64,000 nucleotides of DNA, taken from COMBO-56-21 sp963705355 (GTDB taxonomy: Archaea; Thermoplasmatota; Thermoplasmata; UBA10834). Each line of letters begins with the position of its first letter. Position 1 is the first letter of the stretch. Shown in pieces: positions 8,678 through 16,787 of the stretch. A program made the position numbers and the translations under genes. The notes under the pieces were generated by a model that worked only from the letters and a program-made list of their open reading frames with translations, had not been told where the DNA came from and did no database searches. Where the stretch lies: assembly GCA_963705355.1 (NCBI GenBank), contig OY970070.1, positions 1,860,001 through 1,924,000 of the forward strand, written 5' to 3'.

Positions 8678-9670
8678 CTACGCGGGGCCCGAGTTCAGGC
8701 TGTACTGTTCCAGTGCGTAGCTGCTCCTGGGTTTGTTGTTCGACCGGAGTGCACGCTGGATATACTGCCCGCAGTTGCTGCCGATCCTGTTCTCCTCCAG
8801 CTCCCCGATGCTGAGTATCACGTCGAAGCCCTCACGCCTGAATCCTTCGACGAGTTCTTCAGAAGAACTCGCATCGTGCGGATTGATGGCGGAAGCGAGA
8901 GACTCCTCGACCGAGCTGACAGTTGGGTTCAGAGGCGTGAGCTTTATGAGGAATCTCGATGGCTCGAAATGCTCCCGTACGACTGCTGGGTCGATGGGGT
9001 ACCCCACTGCTGGGGCGAAGTTCAGAGTGATCTTCTTGTCTCCGTCATCCAGTCTGGCAAAGGCTCTGCCGTATTCCGCGATTTTCTGCATCGACCACTT
9101 CTTAACAGGGATCAGTTCGTCGCGCTTCGATGGGTCTGTTGTATGAATGGAGAACTGCAGCTGGAACCTTCCGTTGGGGTAGTATCTGTCCTTCAGTGCA
9201 ACTAGCCTCTCGAAAAAGGCCTGCGCTACTGGTGTGCTCGGGGCGACGGTGGAGAGCGAAACCTGCAATCCGGGAGCATCGTACATCTCGGGAAGTTGTC
9301 TCATCGCATCCAGGACCGCATGGTTGAGTGTCGGTTCGCCCATCCTTGCGAACTGGATCTTGAATTTCGGGATCGGAATCTCGCCCTCAGGAAACCTCTT
9401 GCGGACCATGTGATCGATCTGAGCCAAAATCTCGTCCGATGTGAGCCGCCCGCGGAAGCCTCCTCCGGCGTCGCACATCTTGCACTTGATCGGGCAGCCG
9501 AACATCGACGAAACGATCAGGACCCACTTCTTCTCACGCGGAAGCGGGGGCTGGACGGATTCTACAAATTCAACAAGGAGGTCGTCCGAGGAGCCAACCT
9601 CTTCGTCGCGCATGCGCGCCACGTAAACCTTTGCGATTTCCTCGTTGCCGTATTCCGCGACGACTTTCAT
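8678..9670 (-). CDS. RlmN/Cfr-like radical SAM protein
   Basis: 330 residues. The radical SAM cluster motif CxxxCxxC is C59-C63-C66 (CPIKCKMC). Further RlmN/Cfr hallmarks are ARMGEPTLN, LSTVAPS, SIHTTDPSKRDELIP, LTPLNPT and a C-terminal GSNCGQY, where C300 aligns with the methyl-carrying cysteine of RlmN. RlmN methylates A2503 of 23S rRNA and A37 of some tRNAs in bacteria; archaeal RNA targets are unclear. The ATG at 9670 overlaps the stop of the flavoprotein gene by 4 nt (ATGA), so the two are translationally coupled, third in a minus-strand operon starting at 11294. Confidence 0.8.
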   Translation of the reverse strand: MKVVAEYGNEEIAKVYVARMRDEEVGSSDDLLVEFVESVQPPLPREKKWVLIVSSMFGCPIKCKMCDAGGGFRGRLTSDEILAQIDHMVRKRFPEGEIPIPKFKIQFARMGEPTLNHAVLDAMRQLPEMYDAPGLQVSLSTVAPSTPVAQAFFERLVALKDRYYPNGRFQLQFSIHTTDPSKRDELIPVKKWSMQKIAEYGRAFARLDDGDKKITLNFAPAVGYPIDPAVVREHFEPSRFLIKLTPLNPTVSSVEESLASAINPHDASSSEELVEGFRREGFDVILSIGELEENRIGSNCGQYIQRALRSNNKPRSSYALEQYSLNSGPA

Positions 9671-10581
9671 ATCCTTCGCCTCGTGTCCATAACGTATCGC
9701 TCCAGGAGCATTGCAGCCATGATACCGTCGCCCACGGCGATGCCCGTCTGGCGATGCTTTCCTCGGACAACGTCTCCGGCTAGGTAGAGCCCCGGCACGC
9801 TCGTCCCAGGAGGATTCTCAGGATTCCTGACGCGTCGGAGCAGCGAGCGGTCCAGCATCTCGAGCTCAGGCGCTCGTCCATGCGCGATAATAACCGCATC
9901 TCCATAGATTTTCTCACGCCTTGCCCCTGTGCGGCATCTCGCGGCGACCCCCTTCGCGGTCTCCTCCAATTGCTCGACCACGACTCCTTGTCTGACGACT
10001 ATCCCATTCTCGGCCGCCCTCTCACGAAGCAGGGGCAGGCATCGTGGTTTGGAACGCGAAACGATGGTGACCCTGTGTCCGCGCCCGGTGAGATTGAGGG
10101 CGTAGTCGAACGCGGCGTCACCCCCTCCGAGGACGATTATGTGATAGTCTTCATTTTCGTCAAAATGCATTGAAACCACTTCGAAAAACACCTTTTTTCC
10201 GCTAAGATGTCTGATCCCTGGGATCTCCGGGATTCTCGGTCGGGTTCCTGAGGCGACAATCACCGCTCGAGACGAATCCTCACGGACATCGGTCTCGATC
10301 CGGAAGGCGCCGCCTGCCAACTTCACAGTCTTCACTGCTTCCTTCCTCACTTCGATGCTAAGACTCCCCACCTGTTGTGCGAACCGCGCAACAAGCTCTT
10401 CGCCTCGTATACCGCCCGCGAACCCAGGATAGTTCTCCACAAGGTTTGCGTTCCTGAGCAGACCTCCCAGTGCCTCCTTCTCAAGGACCACAGGGGCCAG
10501 GCCAGCGCGCTGAAGGTATATCGCAGCTGCCATCCCCGCAGGGCCTGCACCGATGATCGCCGCATTCCTCATCTCATCCAT
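9667..10581 (-). CDS. Thioredoxin-reductase-like FAD/NAD(P) oxidoreductase lacking CxxC
   Basis: 304 residues, the length of low-molecular-weight thioredoxin reductase. FAD motif GAGPAGMAA (11-19), second dinucleotide motif VLGGGDAAFDYA, and a C-terminal GLYLAGDVVRG followed by QTGIAVGDG. The region that should hold the redox CxxC (before the second Rossmann motif) reads VSMHFDENEDYHI and has no cysteine. It therefore cannot reduce thioredoxin by the usual route and more likely works as a ferredoxin/flavodoxin:NADP reductase or on another acceptor. The start at 10581 overlaps the upstream cysteine hydrolase gene by 13 nt; a longer open extension upstream is antisense-like and rejected. Confidence 0.85.
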   Translation of the reverse strand: MDEMRNAAIIGAGPAGMAAAIYLQRAGLAPVVLEKEALGGLLRNANLVENYPGFAGGIRGEELVARFAQQVGSLSIEVRKEAVKTVKLAGGAFRIETDVREDSSRAVIVASGTRPRIPEIPGIRHLSGKKVFFEVVSMHFDENEDYHIIVLGGGDAAFDYALNLTGRGHRVTIVSRSKPRCLPLLRERAAENGIVVRQGVVVEQLEETAKGVAARCRTGARREKIYGDAVIIAHGRAPELEMLDRSLLRRVRNPENPPGTSVPGLYLAGDVVRGKHRQTGIAVGDGIMAAMLLERYVMDTRRRI

Positions 10582-11294
10582 CGGAGCACCTCCTCTGTCG
10601 TCACGGGAATCGCGAAGCCATCCGCGAGGGTCATCAGCGCGGCGACGTGAAGATCCTCCGTCTTCGATGCAGTTCCATCGATGACAATGAAGACATCGAA
10701 GTCGCGCATGAACGCGTCTCGGGCTGTGGTCTCGCAGCACAGATGAGTCATCACGCCAGTGATCAGAATCTGGCTCACGCCGTGCCGCAACAGCCTTTCC
10801 TCGAGGTCGGTCCCTGCGAAAGCGCTGTATTTCGACTTGCGCAGCACTGTCTCGCCGTGCAGCGGCTCCAGCTCGGGGGCAATCTGCGACAGCGGGTCGC
10901 CTTCCCGGATGTTGTCCGCCCACCATCTGCCCATTGCTCCCGGATTCTCTTCTGGGAGCAGTGCGTGCCTAGTGAAGACGATTGGAGAGGATTTTCTGCG
11001 ATACTCGGCGACTAGATTCTGGACGTTCCCGACAATTGCCCTTGATGAAGGGATGTGGGCGTGCGAGTCACTGTCGAGGAAATACCGTTGCATGTCGATG
11101 ACGAGCAGCGCGGACTCCTTCGGCGAGAACCTGTGCGCACTGTTTCTGTGCTCGCTGAGATACGGACGAACGAGATCCTTCCACTCCCTCGCCTTCTCCG
11201 TCAGTCCGCTCGACAACACAATTCCAGCCGCCTCTGTCCCGTTTCCTGGATTGGGAGGCTGGAAACGCGAAAACAATGCCCTTGTTCCTGGCAA
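10569..11294 (-). CDS. Isochorismatase-family cysteine hydrolase
   Basis: 241 residues. The catalytic triad of the family is visible: D67 (LLVIDMQRYF), a Lys at 153/155 (LRKSKYSAF) and C186 in the GVMTHLCCETTARDAF motif, with a typical cis-peptide segment just before the cysteine. Members hydrolyse isochorismate, nicotinamide, N-carbamoyl compounds or peroxyureidoacrylate; the sequence does not fix the substrate. The first 25 residues look like a poorly conserved leader, so a GTG near residue 26 is an alternative start. First gene of the operon with the CxxC-less flavoprotein and the radical SAM protein. Confidence 0.8.
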   Translation of the reverse strand: MPGTRALFSRFQPPNPGNGTEAAGIVLSSGLTEKAREWKDLVRPYLSEHRNSAHRFSPKESALLVIDMQRYFLDSDSHAHIPSSRAIVGNVQNLVAEYRRKSSPIVFTRHALLPEENPGAMGRWWADNIREGDPLSQIAPELEPLHGETVLRKSKYSAFAGTDLEERLLRHGVSQILITGVMTHLCCETTARDAFMRDFDVFIVIDGTASKTEDLHVAALMTLADGFAIPVTTEEVLRWMR

Positions 11295-11345
11295 ACGGAG
11301 ATGTCCTAGATGAATCTTTCCTGCGGGGCCGATTCAATCGGCATA

Positions 11346-11358
11346 ACAATTATATTTC
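11346..11358. promoter_or_regulatory. Shared divergent TATA region
   Basis: CAATTATATTTCC sits about 40 nt before the ATG at 11396 (plus) and about 55 nt before the ATG at 11294 (minus), so it could serve one or both divergent transcripts. Confidence 0.5.
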
Positions 11359-11395
11359 CTCAGTATGTGGATGTCAGTCAGACCGAGGAGATTGA

Positions 11396-12580
11396 ATGCC
11401 GGAACCTCGTCTTCCTGCCGAAGTCGAACGGGACATACACGCTTGCCTTCAGTGCGGATACTGCAACTTCGTTTGCCCCATCCAGCTCAACCCCGATCGG
11501 GGCTTCGAGTCCTGGCGCGTGCGGGGCAAGATGTACCATATGAAGAGGTACGCTCACCCGGGCACATTTGACCGGCTGACAAGGCGCGGCGCGAAGATCA
11601 CGCCTGAGTTCGTCGAGAGGGTCTACAACTGCACCGCGTGTGGCTATTGCGAACACGTCTGTCATGCGGGCATCAAGTTCAACGACCGGTGGGAGCAGGT
11701 CAAGGAGTGGTTCGTTAAGAACGGCGTCGGTCCATTGGACAGACATAAGGCGCTGAGGACGCGAGTGATTTCGAAGCACAACCCATACGACGAGCCGCAC
11801 GAGAACAGGGAGAACTGGATCCCAAGAACTGCGAAGCGGTCCAAGAATCCGGATGTTCTATATTTCGCGGGCTGCACGGCCAGTTACCGCCAACAGAAGA
11901 TTGCACAGGATGCCACTCGAGTGCTTGACGCTGCAGGCATCGAGTACGATGTCCTGGGAAGGGACGAATGGTGTTGCGGTTCTCCCCTGATTCGGACGGG
12001 ACAGACTGACATCGTCACCGACGAGAAGGACGGTCTCGTGAAGCACAACCTCAGAGAGTTCGAGAAGAGGAATGTCAGCACGGTCGTCACGGCGTGTGCG
12101 GGCTGCTTCATGACGCTGAAGCACAACTATCCGATATATGCTGGAAAGCTGGATTTCAAGCTCTTCCACTTGACTCAGTTCATCGACAAGCTCATTGCAG
12201 ACAAGGAGCTGGTATTGAAGAAGCCATTGCCCAAGAAGATCACCTACCACGACCCGTGCCATATTGGCCGCCATCACGGGATCTTCGAGGAGCCCAGAAG
12301 GATCCTCAAGGCATTCCCGAGCTCGACCTTCCTCGAGCTCCCGCACAACAGGTACAACTCGCAGTGCTGTGGCGCTGGTGGGGGCTACAAGATCCAGTTC
12401 AACGACCGCGCAGAATACATCGCATCGATCAGGGTCAGGGAAGCCTATGACATCGGCGCCGAGATGCTCGTGTCATCGTGTCCGTTCTGCGTGACGAACC
12501 TCACTGGAGGGGTCAAGGTCGCGGGGGTCGATATGGAAATCGCTGAGCTCGTTTCCCTCGTCGCCGATTCAGTCAGCTGA
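11396..12580 (+). CDS. HdrD-like (Fe-S) oxidoreductase with two CCG domains
   Basis: 394 residues. Two [4Fe-4S] ferredoxin motifs: C17-C20-C23-C27 and C79-C82-C85-C89, followed by two CCG domains, the first with C160 and CC193-194 (EWCCGSP), the second with HDPCH, QCCGAGGG and SSCPFC. This is the architecture of heterodisulfide reductase subunit D and of GlpC/LutA/FrhB-associated iron-sulfur reductases; CCG domains can hold noncubane [4Fe-4S] clusters that act on disulfides. No HdrE, HdrA or flavin partner is adjacent, so the electron donor and acceptor are unknown. Divergent from the cysteine hydrolase operon. Confidence 0.8.
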   Translation: MPEPRLPAEVERDIHACLQCGYCNFVCPIQLNPDRGFESWRVRGKMYHMKRYAHPGTFDRLTRRGAKITPEFVERVYNCTACGYCEHVCHAGIKFNDRWEQVKEWFVKNGVGPLDRHKALRTRVISKHNPYDEPHENRENWIPRTAKRSKNPDVLYFAGCTASYRQQKIAQDATRVLDAAGIEYDVLGRDEWCCGSPLIRTGQTDIVTDEKDGLVKHNLREFEKRNVSTVVTACAGCFMTLKHNYPIYAGKLDFKLFHLTQFIDKLIADKELVLKKPLPKKITYHDPCHIGRHHGIFEEPRRILKAFPSSTFLELPHNRYNSQCCGAGGGYKIQFNDRAEYIASIRVREAYDIGAEMLVSSCPFCVTNLTGGVKVAGVDMEIAELVSLVADSVS

Positions 12581-12597
12581 CTGAGCTAGTCAGCGAA

Positions 12598-12607
12598 CCT
12601 ATATATC
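12598..12607 (+). promoter_or_regulatory. TATA box for the permease pair
   Basis: CTATATATC is 30-40 nt upstream of the ATG at 12638. It overlaps the GTG at 12608, which argues that this GTG is not the translation start. Confidence 0.55.
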
Positions 12608-12637
12608 GTGTGGCACGCCATTTTCCGGCGGTCACAG

Positions 12638-13687
12638 ATGCGTTCTCTCCCACTGTTCAGATTCGGGTCGCGCGCGAGGTCTACCAGCCTGGGCATTGCA
12701 CTGTGCACCATGTTCATAGTCGCAAGCTTCTCCATTGTCGGCGGCCTGAGGACCTCGATGGATGCTTTGCAGAACAACTTCACGTCGGACTACTATCTCG
12801 CCACGAAGTCCGGCCCTTCAGGTCTTGAGTTCTTCACTGAGTCCTCCGTCATCGAGATCGCTGATCGGTCCGCATTTGGCGTCTTCGCCGAAGCTCACAC
12901 CGTGCCTGATGGAACCTTGGCGGGCATGTTCGCGATCGACGACGAGCGCCTCGTTCTTCCAGAGAAGCATTTCGCTTCTGGGAGCGAAGTACTGAAGGGT
13001 CAGGATTGTCCACTTTCGGGTCAGATCGTCCTCGAGGCCCAGGGCGTTGTGAACGCGACGGTGACCGGGGTCTTCTCTTCATCCATATTCCCGTCTAGCT
13101 GGGCGTTTGGCAGCCTCGAGCTTCTTGATAATCTCACACAACATCCTGGTGGATTCAATTTCATCGTCGCCAAGGACCTCACGCCAGCCGGAACAGCTTA
13201 CCTGGAATCCACAGGGTTCTCTCTTCAGGCACTTGTCGGCATCATCGAGTTCCTCGACTCAGGGGTGAAAGAGATTGAAGACGACGCCAACTGGGCTCTG
13301 ATCCCGTCGGCCTTCGTCATAGCAGTCCTGGCATTCAGCTTCATAGGGACTGAGACCGCTGACCGGAGGCACGACATCGGCATCATCAAAACCGTGGGCG
13401 CGGGGAGATGGCGGATCATGTTCTACCTCCTAGCCAGCGCTCTTATCATAAGCGCGTGGGGAGGTCTGCTAGGACTGGCGCTCGGCATAGTCCTGTCCTA
13501 CGGGATCTCGACCATGGCGTCTTCCATGTTCACCTCGGTGTTCTTCATCAAGGCGAGCGAGTCCCTTCTTTTCCTCTCGTTCCTCGTGACCGTGGGCGCG
13601 GGAGTTGCTGGCGCGCTCATTCCCACGGTGAGGATGACATTCTCCTCACCTGTCGAGGACCTCAGGGAGGTGACGCCATTATCCTGA
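12638..13687 (+). CDS. FtsX/MacB-type ABC transporter permease, first of a pair
   Basis: 349 residues. One N-terminal transmembrane helix (about 18-40), an extracytoplasmic domain (about 45-230), then a three-helix FtsX/MacB core starting near residue 238 with the RRHDIGIIKTVGAGRWRI motif that contacts the ATPase. The ATG at 12638 is favoured because a TATA box at 12598-12607 covers the alternative GTG at 12608. It overlaps the second permease by about 10 nt. In the LolCE/MacB family such permeases pair with an ATPase for mechanotransmission or lipoprotein/surface-molecule handling; no ATPase gene is nearby, so it must be supplied elsewhere. Confidence 0.75.
   Translation: MRSLPLFRFGSRARSTSLGIALCTMFIVASFSIVGGLRTSMDALQNNFTSDYYLATKSGPSGLEFFTESSVIEIADRSAFGVFAEAHTVPDGTLAGMFAIDDERLVLPEKHFASGSEVLKGQDCPLSGQIVLEAQGVVNATVTGVFSSSIFPSSWAFGSLELLDNLTQHPGGFNFIVAKDLTPAGTAYLESTGFSLQALVGIIEFLDSGVKEIEDDANWALIPSAFVIAVLAFSFIGTETADRRHDIGIIKTVGAGRWRIMFYLLASALIISAWGGLLGLALGIVLSYGISTMASSMFTSVFFIKASESLLFLSFLVTVGAGVAGALIPTVRMTFSSPVEDLREVTPLS
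13666..13673 (+). promoter_or_regulatory. Strong ribosome binding site with a non-standard start
   Basis: GGAGGTGA matches the 16S rRNA 3' end perfectly and lies inside the end of the first permease gene. The codons 4-10 nt after it in the frame of the second permease are ATT, ATC and CTG; the nearest GTG is 25 nt away. Confidence 0.5.
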
Positions 13688-15693
13688 TCCGGCCGAGAGT
13701 GATAGTGGTGATCGCTCTCTCCATCATGATTTTCACAGCGACCACCTCAGTTCTATCCGGCCTGCAGTCCGCCCCCGCGTCCTTCGCGGCGGGAGAGGGT
13801 TTCGTCATCTCCGAGGCGAACGCCCCGACGATATTCTCAAGCCACGTCAGCATGGATATGCTGCCGTCTCTCGAAGCGATGGAGAACATCACTGGTGTCA
13901 GCCCCGAGATATTTGCGTTCTCTTCATGGAACGGCCATTCATTCGTGCTGAGAGGCGTCGACTTGGAGAGACTGAACAAGACCGGGCCTGCCTTCTCCAA
14001 ATTCGAATTGGCTGCCGGAGGAGACCCAGGCGCCATCGACAGTGCTCTCGTTGGCGAGCGCTTGCTGGGGCGTCTCGGGGTACATCTTCCTTACACGATA
14101 CCCGTGGTCGGCAGCTACAGCTCCAAGATTCACTTCCTAAGAATCGTCGGCTCGTTCGAGAGCAGCTCTCCACTTGACGACGAGCTTCTGATCACGCTCG
14201 GCGCAGCGAGATTCCTCGCAGGCATGCCCGAGGGAGAAGTATCGGTCATCAGAGTCTCGACCTCTCAGCCTGAATGGCTCTCGGACCTCTTGTCGCCCCA
14301 CGCTGCGAGGTTTGCTTTGTTCGACCTACAGACGTCGAAGGCTCAAGTCGGCAAGGGGGAGCCTTTGACCGTCAGCGTCGGCGTTCGGAACTGGGGCTCC
14401 GAAACAGGAAGGGCAACAATCACATACACTGAGCAGGGCCAGGTGCTTGCCGAAGTGGCCGTTGAGCTGAACGCCTCTGCATCAGAGACGGTCCATCACG
14501 CCTTCGTTTCTGAAGCAGTCGGATCGCACAGCATCCAAGTGACTGTGTCAGGCGAGCTCCCTGTCAAGCTCTGGGCCAACTACTCTGTCGTCGAGCCGTA
14601 TCTCGATGTCGCGGCTCCTTCGCGCGTCATGCTTGGACAGACATTCAATGTCACAGTCACGGAATACACCGGACAGCCAGCCTCTCAATCAATCGTAAGG
14701 TTCAATTTCCAGACTGTAACCGCAGACAGCGAAGGAAAGGCGATGTTCACAGCGAACGCCACGGGTGACTTTGGGATCACTGCGACTCTCTCCGGATTCT
14801 CAGAGGGCGCAACCTCTGCACGCGTCGTGAATCCTTCTCAGTTCCCGCACGCATTTGTCCCGGTGATAGCATCCTTTTCGATTTCGCCGACGACAATCAA
14901 GTCCTCTGAGGCCGTGACTGGCGTCGTCACCGTGGAGAACGACGGAACTGAGGCCGGTTCGTTCGATGTGGTCGTGTATGTCGACAATCTCCAGATTATC
15001 ACAAGGACCGTCAACCTTTCCGGCATTTCGTCTGAGACATTCGACTTCACACTGGTCGACCTCGACACTGGCACTAGGACTCTGCAGGTCGGCCCATTCG
15101 CCAGGCAGTTGGTGGTCGAGCCGTGGTTCGCCGAAAACCCCGACCTCGTCCAGTTCGTGATCAGGTTCAGCAGCTCGAGCTCTCTGTCTGCGTCAGCCTC
15201 GATACCAATCTACCAGGCCGCGAAGATATCACAGGGCAATGTCGCGGTGGCGCTCTTCGCTGTGGGCACAATTTCTGCCCTGCTTGCACTTCTTGCCGTG
15301 ACCTCGGTATTCTCCAAGGAGATTCGAGAGAGCCGAAGGCGGCTCGGAGTCCTCAAGACTATCGGGGCGTCAAAATCAGCCGTAAGGAACTTGGTCTTCC
15401 CACAGGCTCTGGAGAACGCGCTTGCGGGCGCAGCGATAGGGATCGCTCTCGGCATCATCGTTGCGGACCAGCTTTCGCGTTCCGGCCTGTTTTTCCTTTT
15501 CGGGCACGAGTTCGCGCTCGATTTCAATACAGGACTCCTGGTGTTGGTCCTGCTTGGGACAGTGGCAATAAGCGTCGTGAGCGCGCTCGCATCAACGACT
15601 GTCGCTGTCCGCGAGACCGCGATCCGATCGATCAAAGGACTTGAGGAGGAGGTTGCCGAGCAGCCCCGGAGCGATGCCCTGAGGGATGACTGA
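13678..15693 (+). CDS. FtsX/MacB-type permease with large CARDB/Ig-like extracytoplasmic region, second of a pair
   Basis: About 671 residues. An N-terminal helix (VIVVIALSIMIF) is followed by a roughly 500-residue extracytoplasmic part with a MacB-PCD-like domain and CARDB/Ig-like beta domains (for example GVRNWGSETG and VVTVENDGTEAGSF), then a C-terminal FtsX domain with KEIRESRRRLGVLKTIGAS. The start is unusual: no in-frame ATG, GTG or TTG lies near the expected N-terminus, yet a full-length GGAGGTGA is at 13666-13673, followed at ideal distance by ATT (13678) and ATC (13681). I use 13678; GTG at 13699 is the fallback. Frame upstream of it is the shadow of the first permease. Confidence 0.7.
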   Translation: MILIRPRVIVVIALSIMIFTATTSVLSGLQSAPASFAAGEGFVISEANAPTIFSSHVSMDMLPSLEAMENITGVSPEIFAFSSWNGHSFVLRGVDLERLNKTGPAFSKFELAAGGDPGAIDSALVGERLLGRLGVHLPYTIPVVGSYSSKIHFLRIVGSFESSSPLDDELLITLGAARFLAGMPEGEVSVIRVSTSQPEWLSDLLSPHAARFALFDLQTSKAQVGKGEPLTVSVGVRNWGSETGRATITYTEQGQVLAEVAVELNASASETVHHAFVSEAVGSHSIQVTVSGELPVKLWANYSVVEPYLDVAAPSRVMLGQTFNVTVTEYTGQPASQSIVRFNFQTVTADSEGKAMFTANATGDFGITATLSGFSEGATSARVVNPSQFPHAFVPVIASFSISPTTIKSSEAVTGVVTVENDGTEAGSFDVVVYVDNLQIITRTVNLSGISSETFDFTLVDLDTGTRTLQVGPFARQLVVEPWFAENPDLVQFVIRFSSSSSLSASASIPIYQAAKISQGNVAVALFAVGTISALLALLAVTSVFSKEIRESRRRLGVLKTIGASKSAVRNLVFPQALENALAGAAIGIALGIIVADQLSRSGLFFLFGHEFALDFNTGLLVLVLLGTVAISVVSALASTTVAVRETAIRSIKGLEEEVAEQPRSDALRDD

Positions 15694-15695
15694 CG

Positions 15696-16571
15696 TCAAG
15701 GCGCTAAGACTCTGATCCAGATGTGCAGGTTCCCGTAGTGATAAGGAGGCTCCTGCCCGTCCTGGATGTACAGGTCGAAGTCCAGTCGCGAATATCCTGC
15801 CTGGGTCAGGTTGAAAGAAACAGTTTGATTCCACACCTCGTTCTTCTGAAGGACACGGTTGAAGGTTTGGGTGGTGTAGAAGCCTGAGCTAACGCCATAG
15901 GCGAGCATCGTGAAGTTCCTTGGGCCATTCTCCCCGTTCTTCATGTGGACTAATAGCGTGAGATTGGTCCCCTCCGTCCAGGTCGCATTCGTTATGACTT
16001 GGCCATCTTCGTCCGTCACCGCGAAGTAAGTTCTCGACGGATACTTCGCAGTAACGATCAACCCGAGCGAGATCGCTGAGACGACGAGCGCGGTGGCGAG
16101 CATCGCCACAACTACCTTGTCGACGCGCTCAGGCTTCGAAACCCTCGTGGGTACTTGCTTCTTCGCTTCTCCTCTGTCGGCATTGAGCCAGAAGGTCTCG
16201 ATCGCAACGGCGGCCAGGGCGAACACGACCAGCGAAGCCCTCGTCGTGTTCGAGTCCAGGCCTATCGGTGTGAGCACGAGCAGAAGGCCGAGCAAGATAA
16301 CGACCAGTATGCTGATGCCCATGCTGAGCACGAATCTTGCCTCTGGGCTTGTTTCTTTCCAGAAGAAGAGCCTGACTACTGCGAAGCCCGGGATGAAGAA
16401 CATGAACGGGATTCCGAAAACATAGGCAAGCATGCCTCCGGGGAACGCCAACAGGACTAGGGTCGCGACGACTGAGAACACGGATATGCCGACCCTCTGG
16501 CCGTTGTCCGTCTCGAGGAAGTTGATGAACCTGTCCAGTGAGCCAGGTTCTGACTCCAAGGGCTTAGTCAT
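15696..16571 (-). CDS. DUF1616 membrane protein
   Basis: 291 residues from an ATG at 16571. Four predicted transmembrane helices lie in the first half (about 27-115), followed by a fifth near 160 and a C-terminal extracytoplasmic beta domain starting at TAKYPSRTYFAVTDEDG, which is the DUF1616 pattern. Function is unknown; in archaea these genes often sit among surface-glycan loci. The upstream open frame to 16685 is not used because the TATA box at 16593-16603 lies inside it. Convergent with the permease gene (2-nt gap). Confidence 0.75.
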   Translation of the reverse strand: MTKPLESEPGSLDRFINFLETDNGQRVGISVFSVVATLVLLAFPGGMLAYVFGIPFMFFIPGFAVVRLFFWKETSPEARFVLSMGISILVVILLGLLLVLTPIGLDSNTTRASLVVFALAAVAIETFWLNADRGEAKKQVPTRVSKPERVDKVVVAMLATALVVSAISLGLIVTAKYPSRTYFAVTDEDGQVITNATWTEGTNLTLLVHMKNGENGPRNFTMLAYGVSSGFYTTQTFNRVLQKNEVWNQTVSFNLTQAGYSRLDFDLYIQDGQEPPYHYGNLHIWIRVLAP

Positions 16572-16592
16572 CCGTCGGTAGAAACAATTCAG

Positions 16593-16603
16593 GGGTATAT
16601 GTG
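16593..16603 (-). promoter_or_regulatory. TATA box for the DUF1616 gene
   Basis: On the minus strand reads CACATATACCC, about 25-30 nt upstream of the ATG at 16571, predicting a very short leader. Confidence 0.5.
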
Positions 16604-16705
16604 TTTGTGGAGTGTTCATTGCGCGAGTCAGTATGATTTTTCGTGCGCCTGGCTTGATGGTCTTTTCGCTGCTGGAGCCCGGCATTCAGCCATGCTCAGT
16701 AGCAA

Positions 16706-16716
16706 TGTTTTTAAAG
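16706..16716 (+). promoter_or_regulatory. Possible TATA box for the zinc-ribbon membrane protein
   Basis: TGTTTTTAAAG lies about 75 nt upstream of the ATG at 16788, divergent from the DUF1616 promoter. Confidence 0.35.
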
Positions 16717-16787
16717 AGCCAATCCAATGTTCAATCCCAAGTCCTGAATTGTCGCGATTTCCGCTGTGCATTTGGGTAGGTGCTGAG

